Shown piece by piece: positions 57,533-64,000 of a stretch of DNA of 64,000 nt. Positions within the stretch are counted from its first letter, which is position 1; each line of letters starts with the position of its first letter. This DNA comes from Cladobotryum mycophilum (taxonomy: Eukaryota; Ascomycota; Sordariomycetes; Hypocreales; Hypocreaceae): positions 6,882,001 through 6,946,000 of the forward strand of contig CM071589.1 in assembly GCA_036429605.1 (NCBI GenBank). Reading direction: 5' to 3'. The translations under genes and the position numbers were made by a program. A model generated the notes under the pieces. The model had not been told where the DNA came from and did not search any database. It saw only the letters and a list, made by a program, of their open reading frames with translations.

Positions 57533-59395
57533 TTTGGCGTGTGGCTCGTTTGGTGTGATCCATCTGTATGTTGAAATGTGAGGAGAGAAAATGAAGAGAA
57601 GACGTCGGGATTGCCCTTGGGAATTTATTGTAAACGAATCTGTTGTGTAACATAGCCTGTGAATTTAAGGCCCATATAAGCTAACCAATCTTAACGGCTT
57701 GATTGCAGCACGAGGCTTTGCCTCAAGGTTTATCGGGGCTAAGTTAATTGGTTGCCTCATTGGGAGGCCTACTCTTCTACTTCAATATTCGCCACCCTGG
57801 ATCGTCGCCTACTCGCCCATTAACCTGCTGCACAGAGCCTATCAAGCCTACCAATAGTAGCCTTTGCACTGGCGAAGGCGTCTTCCATTTTGCTTGCATC
57901 ACTTTTCAGGTTCGTGAACACTGAATGACGTACAAGGCACATCAAGTGTGGGAAAGACACACAAACCTTGCCGTTTACAGTAACAGTAAGATCGTGGGGG
58001 GCACTTTTGCAGGGCGTGGGCTGAACCATACCAGCTTTTTTGACCTAATAAGCTTAATAATTTTACATGGCGCTATCCTATCATTCCAGAATATCCATTC
58101 CAGCTTCTAAATCCAAGCTTTCTTCTTCAGCTTGTCTCTTCTATCTCTGGCCATACGTGACTCCACGGCTATAACGGCTGGCTTCTCGGTATCTAACTGA
58201 AACAGCCTTTGCTCGGTAAATAGCGCAATGGGACTCATAGGCCCAGAAAGAAAGCAGTGGTCAACGGCCTGGTGGTAGACATTGTCGACAAATCGTTTGC
58301 AGGCAACCTTGTAATAGACTTGTAGAATATCGTGAATCTCTTTTGATCACTAATAACATTCACTGTAGCGTTCACTTCCTCAAGTTGTTTTCAGTGGTTC
58401 TATAACAGGACACTCTGCCAGTCCTCTCACAAAGTCAATCGAAGCTCTACACGGCCAAAGGGTGGCGTGTTTTCGAGATGTGTTCCTGGCGGGGTTTATT
58501 TGGCTTAGACTTACATCTCTGGAAGATTTTGAGAGAGCCTTCCATGGGCGGCTGATGGCAGCCATACGTCCACTGCCTGATTTAACAAGCTTTGACTTAC
58601 AAAGCACTGTAGTTATGCGACAAAAAAACTCTGCAGTGACTAGTAATATGAGATTGACCCATGCCGATATAAAGCTATACTCCCTATGAACCATTAAGAT
58701 TGAGCTAGGCCGATTTAGTTTAATATACTCCATTTAGCCTTCTCTAGCTATTCATATACCATCTCCATCAGTAATTTACAAACAGCGCCTTAGATTTTGC
58801 TCTCGCTGTTTGAGCGCGTAGTTGGTAATATGAGATGAATATTTAGGTCCATGGTGAACAGGCTGCCTAGACTAGGATCTCCAAGTGACCATACCGCAAA
58901 GAAAAATAAGCTCCGCAAGCACAGATTCTTAATCCAACATCAACGTAAGCCTAGCAGTTGCTACGATTACCGTGTAGTGGCTAGACAGCCTAGTGCTGAC
59001 AGCAATACCCAGTTCTGTGACTTGGCACCACTATTCGGAAATGTTAGCTGAGCGACAAGGAATAAATCCGATGGTGAGAGAGTTCAATCGCAACATGTAA
59101 ATCCGATCCATGTTCTAGAATGGGCTGCCCTTTCTTCCACATTGTATTAACGGAATTACAACAGTCAAGACTCTCACACAACGCCGATACATGTCGTCTT
59201 GGCAGTGTCAGCACGAGCTATGCACCGTATTACGAATATTGCGGTTATTTATTAGGAAATGTCGAACAGAGGGACGTATAAAAACACAACGTAGTGCCCT
59301 CCAATAGTTGAATTATCTAAATCCAGCATCTCAATTACGTTCTACAACTAGAGGAAAACATACCAATAGAGAGATACTCAGTCCGGAACTCAACG
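57533..59395. other. Gene-free region with possible relics
   Basis: Short frames such as 57820-58029 (minus) and 58380-58733 (both strands) have protein-like composition but no recognisable family, start context or splice sites. They may be remnants of decayed genes or a transposon. The last 200 bp are the promoter of the GMC gene. Confidence 0.4.
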
Positions 59396-61628
59396 ATGAA
59401 GGTTCCAGCTATTACTTCGCCCTTGCTCCTAGCAGCTGCTTTTACACTCGCAGCTCCAGCACAAAGCTCAGGAGAATACGAGTACATTGTCATCGGTTCT
59501 GGACCTGGTGGTGGCCCATTGGCGTAAGGCCCTTATTGCAATCGCCCCAGACAGTGATTCTAACGTTGCCTAGAGCCAATCTTGCTCGTGCCGGACACTC
59601 CGTCCTACTCCTCGAAGCTGGCGGGGATACCGGCGACAGCCTACTTCAAGAAATTCCTGCTTGGTCAGTCCATACTCCACCTCTGACACAGAAAGTTCGT
59701 CAACTTTGCTAACAGCTAGATACAGGTCTACTCTCGGGGCTGAGACACCTGGCATGGCCTGGAGCTTCTTTGTCAACCATTTCCAAGACCAATCGCAAGC
59801 TCGACGAGACAACAAATACACCTACCGGCTCACCAATGGCTCCTACTACGTTGGCCTCGATCCTCCTGTTGGTGCAGAGCCGTAAGTGATTTATAAATCA
59901 TACTAGACTACAAAATCCCGCTAACAGATGTACTCGACAGTCTTGGAATCCTCTATCCTCGCGGCGCCACCGTTGGTGGATCTTCACAGCTCAACGCTAT
60001 GAACTTTGCCCTACCCCCCGATAATGATTGGAGACATATTGCCAATCTGACTGGCGACCAGTCTTGGGCCCCAGAAAATATGCGCAAGCTTTTTGTGGAG
60101 GTTGAGAAGAATGGCTATCTTCCTGGTGGTCACCAGCCAGGCCACGGCTATGATGGATTTATATCGGTACGTCCTATCCAGGCGAACGCTGCACATGACT
60201 GCCACAGGTACCTAACCGTCTGGACAGACGAATCTCAACAATGTCACATTTGTTAGCTCTCGCCCTGGTGTAGCCCGGTTTGTCCGCGAGGCTATCAGTG
60301 AGCTCGAGGGCGTCGACGTCCAGGACGAGCAACAGATGCTCGAGATGCTAGCGCGCGACATCAACGAAATCGATACCAAGAGATATGAGAAACCCGGTGT
60401 CTACTCTATGCCTTTGCACATAGACTCCAAGCGACGCCGAAGCGGTGCCCGTAATTTCGTAGCCGAAACAGTTGCCGCGCGCAACAGAAATGGCTCCTCG
60501 ACATATCCATTGACGTTGAGCACCCACAGCCTAGCCAGTAAGATACTGTTCCGCCCTGCGGCTGGGAGCAGAAAGCCTCAAGCGTACGGCGTCGAGTATA
60601 TCGTCGGCGACGGACTTTATTCCGCTGACGGCAGGTACAACGCAACTCAGAGTGGCGAGGTACGCAGAGCTCAGGCTACACGCGAGGTTATCGTTGCTGC
60701 TGGATCGTTCAACACTCCTCAGATCCTCAAACTCAGCGGTATTGGACCTCAACAGGAGCTTCAGAAGCTCGGCATCCCGGTGGTAGCAAATGTGCCGGCA
60801 GTTGTGAGTTGTAGTGGCCACTACATTTGTCTTATACCAGTGTCTAACATATTCTAGGGCAACTACATGCAGGACAACTACGAAGGCGGAGTTAGCATTC
60901 GCGCTAATATCCCGTACGAGAATAACCCCTTCGCAAATTGTCGATTCAACCCAGCTCTGCCAGCTTCCGAGGACCCCTGCCTTCAGCAGTGGCAAACAGA
61001 GAACTATGGTCCTTATGGTGAAGGTGGCGCCCCATTGTCAATGTGGTTCAAATCATCCGTTTCCGAGAACAAAGACTGCGATGTCTTCCTCTTTGGAGCT
61101 GCCAGTGCCGATTTCCGTGGCTATTTCCCCGGTTTCAGCAGAGAGCAGGTGCCGGACAGCAACTTCTTCTGGTCCATGGTCAAGATGCAGCCTGGTAACC
61201 AGGTCGGAACGGTGACACTACGATCCACCAACCCGCGCGAGTCCCCTCTCATCAACTTCAACTTCTTTCAAGAAAAGGGCGACCGCGATCTGCAGGCCTT
61301 GGAAGAAGCGCATGACATGGTTATGCGTGTTTTCAACGCCACCGGCGCACCCTACACTCCCATCACAGTTGTTGAGCCGCATTCGGGGGCTGATACTAAG
61401 CAAGCTCTCAAAGACTATACCTTTAGCCACCATGTCTCTTCGACTTGCCGCATGGGTCCTGCAGATCATCCTGACTACTGTGTCGATTCCAACTTCCGGG
61501 TCAATGGAGTAGATGGTCTTCGCGTTGTTGATGCTTCTGTGTTTCCTCGCTCTCCAGGTGCCTTCCCAGTTGCCCCGACATTCCTCATCAGTCAAAAGGC
61601 GTTCCATTTGCTGCTTTCTGGAGCGTAA
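59396..61628 (+). CDS. Secreted GMC-family FAD oxidoreductase
   Basis: FAD-dependent alcohol/aldehyde oxidoreductase of the glucose-methanol-choline family, 648 aa from six exons (59396-59523, 59574-59663, 59726-59881, 59941-60166, 60228-60803, 60858-61628). A signal peptide (MKVPAITSPLLLAAAFTLAA) precedes the dinucleotide motif YIVIGSGPGGGPLAANLA, which is restored across intron 1. GMC signature 1 is PRGATVGGSSQLNAMNF, signature 2 GSFNTPQILKLSGIGP. The C-terminal domain has HHVSSTCRMGP and RVVDASVFPRSPG, ending with the FPVAPTFLISQKAF helix. All five introns are short and in phase. Members include aryl-alcohol and glucose oxidases; the substrate is not predictable. The frame is intact. Confidence 0.92.
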
Positions 61629-61866
61629 AGTCTCCAGCTGCATGAAAAAAGCGGCGCAATTATGCTGGTCTGATTGCAGGTTCAAAATGTTGTTTACATA
61701 TTCCTAGAATTAGAACTAGATAGATATAATTAAATCTAAATGTTGTCACACCTAACTCTACTAATATCATACCTCTATTAAGATGTGTCATTGTAGTGAG
61801 TTGTCTAATGTTGTTGTTATTGTTATGATATATTTCTCGTCCAGTGGCTAGAAAGCTGCTAATGCT

Positions 61867-62475
61867 AGATATGGCTTAGTTAGGGGCTACGGCGAAGCTT
61901 GGAAGCCGCTGGGGCGGAAATATGTCGAATTTCAGCTTGCATGGAAGATCACACAACCTCAACTTCAAGAAGGGAAGAAAGCCACCGAGGGCCGTACCTG
62001 GCACCAGTGGCAGGAGACGAAGCGCAGTGATCATCTGAGTGCGCAGAAGAGTTTTTTTGCTGCCTACAATGAGTTTATGGCTTATTCGAATCTCTCGGGA
62101 TTCGATGGGGAGGCTAGATTCGCCTCCATGCAGCGTATTCTATGGAGTGTATGGAGGGTGGTGGAGTATATGGATATTGCAGAAGACTTCAAGATATGGT
62201 TGTGCGGATATCTTGTTGTGGCCTTGGGTCATCTAGTTGTTAGTCAAACCAGTTTTTTTTTTGTATCTAGTTTGAACGGATTTCTTTCCCTCCCTAGTCA
62301 ATTATCCAAGTGTCCTTTTGTGCCTCAGTGCGACAGGTGCTTTTGCGTAGACCACAATGGGAACTCCAAGGTCGTATCTTCCATTGAGACATTGAAAGGT
62401 GATACTAATGGGATACTCCACATCCAAATTCCAGCATTCAGCAACACAAATATTCTAGAATTCTTGGTGCCTTAA
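61867..62475 (+). pseudogene. Gene fragment without start, unknown family
   Basis: An open frame begins without a convincing ATG and reads YGEAWKPLGRKYVEFQLAWK, RTWHQWQETKRSDHL, FFAAYNEFMAYSNLSGFD and MQRILWSVWRVVEYMDIAED. It is clearly protein-like and Trp-rich but ends in low-quality sequence. It may be the C-terminal part of a conserved fungal hypothetical, left by deletion or insertion. Confidence 0.4.
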
Positions 62476-63011
62476 AGTAGTGTGTTTGAGAAAAGCATAC
62501 CCTGGAAAGCTCTCGTTTAACCTGACAAGTTCAAACAAGTAGTAGTAGAATCTTCCATGCGAATCAAGGATTCCCCGGCTTCCGCTTCAATGGCATGGGC
62601 ACTAAGACAAAAAGCGTAAGACAAGCTCCGGACGGTCCACCAACAACGGAGCCGAAAATGCCTATTTAGGAAACAGATCGATCCACTCTTTTCGGTATTA
62701 TTTCACTCAAGATTCTTGGTCCAGCGGGACGGTCTCGGGATTATGTAAAGTTGATGTGCAAAGCCGAAGCCGTGCCCGATTGACGTCTATGATGTTGACG
62801 CTGGATGGCTCCAAGGGGCGGCGCCTCTGACGTTGGAGATAAGGCTGAGATGGAGTTATGGGATAGCCCAGTGTCACAAGGTGTGAGTTGAAATGATATA
62901 AAGAACGTGAGCTACCCTCAACACTAGCAATTCATCAGCATTAACGCTTCAATCATCGCAACCACAATTCAATACAAATACTCAAAAAACAACACCTTCA
63001 CCTTTTTAACA
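62476..63011. promoter_or_regulatory. Promoter region of the SDR gene
   Basis: Ends in a CA-rich leader (CAACAATTCAAT-type, 62940-63011) immediately before ATG 63012, with a GATATAAAG TATA-like box at 62894-62902. A CCAGCG..CGGTCTCGG stretch near 62723-62738 could hold CGG half-sites. Confidence 0.4.
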
Positions 63012-63811
63012 ATGTCTCTCCAAGATAAAGTCATCCTCATCACCGGTGCCTCCAATGGCATTGGCAAAGCCTGCGCCCAACGCCTCGCCAAAGAAGGCGC
63101 CAGCGTCGTCATCAACTACAACACCGACTCCGCCTCTGCTAACGCCATGGTCGAGTCCCTAGGCGCCGACCGCGCCCTCGCCGTGCAGGCCGACGCGTCC
63201 AAGGTGGAGGACATTGAGCGCCTCGTGGAGGCCGCGGTGGCCAAGTTCGGGCGCATCGATACAATCATGGCGAATGCGGGGATGATGCTGATGAGGGAAG
63301 TGGAGAATACGAGTGAGGAGGATTTTGGGAGGATGTTTGATCTAAATGTGAAGGGGCCCTACTTTTTGGCACAGGTAATTCTCCCCCACTACCTTTGACA
63401 GATGATGAGTTCCCATACTGACAATCATTGCAGAAAGCTATTCCTCATATGCTACCTGGTTCAAAGATCCTCTTCGTTTCAACAGGCGTCTGCCATCTTT
63501 CATCAATCACGCCCAGTTATCTTCTTTACGCAGCCACCAAGGGTTCCATCGAGCAAATGACCCGCGTCATGGCCAAGGGCCTCGCCAGCAAGGGTATCAC
63601 CGTCAATGCCGTTGCGCCGGGCCCAATTGCCACCGAGTTTTTCTACCGCGGCAAGACAGAAGCTGCGATTACTGCTGTCAAGGGTTTGAGCCCGTTTAAC
63701 AGACTAGGCGAGGCAGAGGAGATTGCAAATGTTGTCAACTTCTTGTGCAGCAAGGAGAGCTCTTGGGTTGCTGGACAGACGATTTTGGTGAATGGAGCGA
63801 CGATGGTTTAA
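63012..63811 (+). CDS. Short-chain dehydrogenase/reductase (classical SDR)
   Basis: NAD(P)-dependent oxidoreductase, 246 aa from two exons (63012-63374 and 63434-63811). The cofactor motif is LITGASNGIGKA (TGxxxGIG). DASKVEDIERLVEAAV is followed by the NAG motif (IMANAGMM). The catalytic Ser lies in the strand LFVSTGV; the YxxxK motif reads YAATKGSIEQM, giving Tyr/Lys. The C-terminus has VNAVAPGPIATEF and the final WVAGQTILVNGA strand. The closest types are 3-oxoacyl-ACP reductase and tetrahydroxynaphthalene/versicolorin reductase-like enzymes. Intron 63375-63433 is canonical. The substrate is unknown. Confidence 0.93.
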
Positions 63812-64000
63812 GTTGCTTTATTCATCTCAATTATAGCTTAAGTATGTTCGATCTAATAGAAATGAATACCATACATCATGGCGCCATTGCCAGCACTCAT
63901 CCTCTCATCATATCGTCCATTTCTGTGTAACCATGTGTGATCTTGTGTGATATGCTATCCCGACTTCGCTTACTACCATTCTAAAAATACTCGGTCCAAA
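63812..64000. other. 3' flank of the SDR gene to the window edge
   Basis: No coding or structural feature seen. Confidence 0.4.

Noticed and set aside
58380..58733. 117-aa frame as a transposase remnant
   Set aside because: No catalytic motif, terminal inverted repeat or target-site duplication could be found, so the idea has no direct support.

Overview
The window looks like nuclear DNA of a filamentous ascomycete (Pezizomycotina, probably a sordariomycete). Genes are split by short introns of about 50-130 bp with GT..AG ends and CTAAC/TACTAAT-like branch sites. Leaders are rich in CT and CTAC repeats, and AT-rich, RIP-like islands separate accessory genes. The families present are an AMPK gamma subunit, fungal F-box, Zn2Cys6, GMC, NACHT-ankyrin and TPR-CHAT proteins.

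Region 1 (1-23.4 kb) is core housekeeping DNA: Snf4 (AMPK gamma), a RhoGAP protein, a Ser/Pro-rich protein of unknown function, replication protein A subunit 3, a bZIP factor behind a 4.7 kb gene-free leader, a divergent pair of mitochondrial large-subunit ribosomal proteins (mL38 and uL4m), an F-box protein, the spliceosomal SmB protein and a CorA-type divalent-cation transporter.

Region 2 (24-32 kb) is sparse. It holds a broken alpha/beta-hydrolase of the type used as a fungal NLR effector, a long gene-free stretch and a secreted type-B carboxylesterase.

Region 3 (33-46 kb) is the most interesting part and looks like a programmed-cell-death or allorecognition island. It contains a NACHT-ankyrin NLR whose first exon carries a HET-s-like amyloid motif. 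It also has a probable fungal gasdermin-like pore-former divergently paired with a TPR-CHAT caspase-like protease, and a secreted aerolysin-like protein. Degraded genes and dispersed direct repeats lie among them.

Region 4 (46.6-64 kb) is accessory or metabolic: a cupin, a zinc-independent quinone-oxidoreductase-like MDR enzyme and a Zn2Cys6 regulator (possibly one small cluster), a live/dead pair of an unknown family, a BTB protein, a conserved hypothetical, a C2H2 protein, a secreted GMC oxidoreductase, a relic fragment and an SDR.

An important technical point: eleven single-base frame breaks, nearly all at G/C homopolymers and nine of them apparent deletions, interrupt eight otherwise well-conserved genes. 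After allowing one base per break, every such gene has a length divisible by three. Sequencing or assembly error is therefore more likely than eight dead genes, several of which should be essential.
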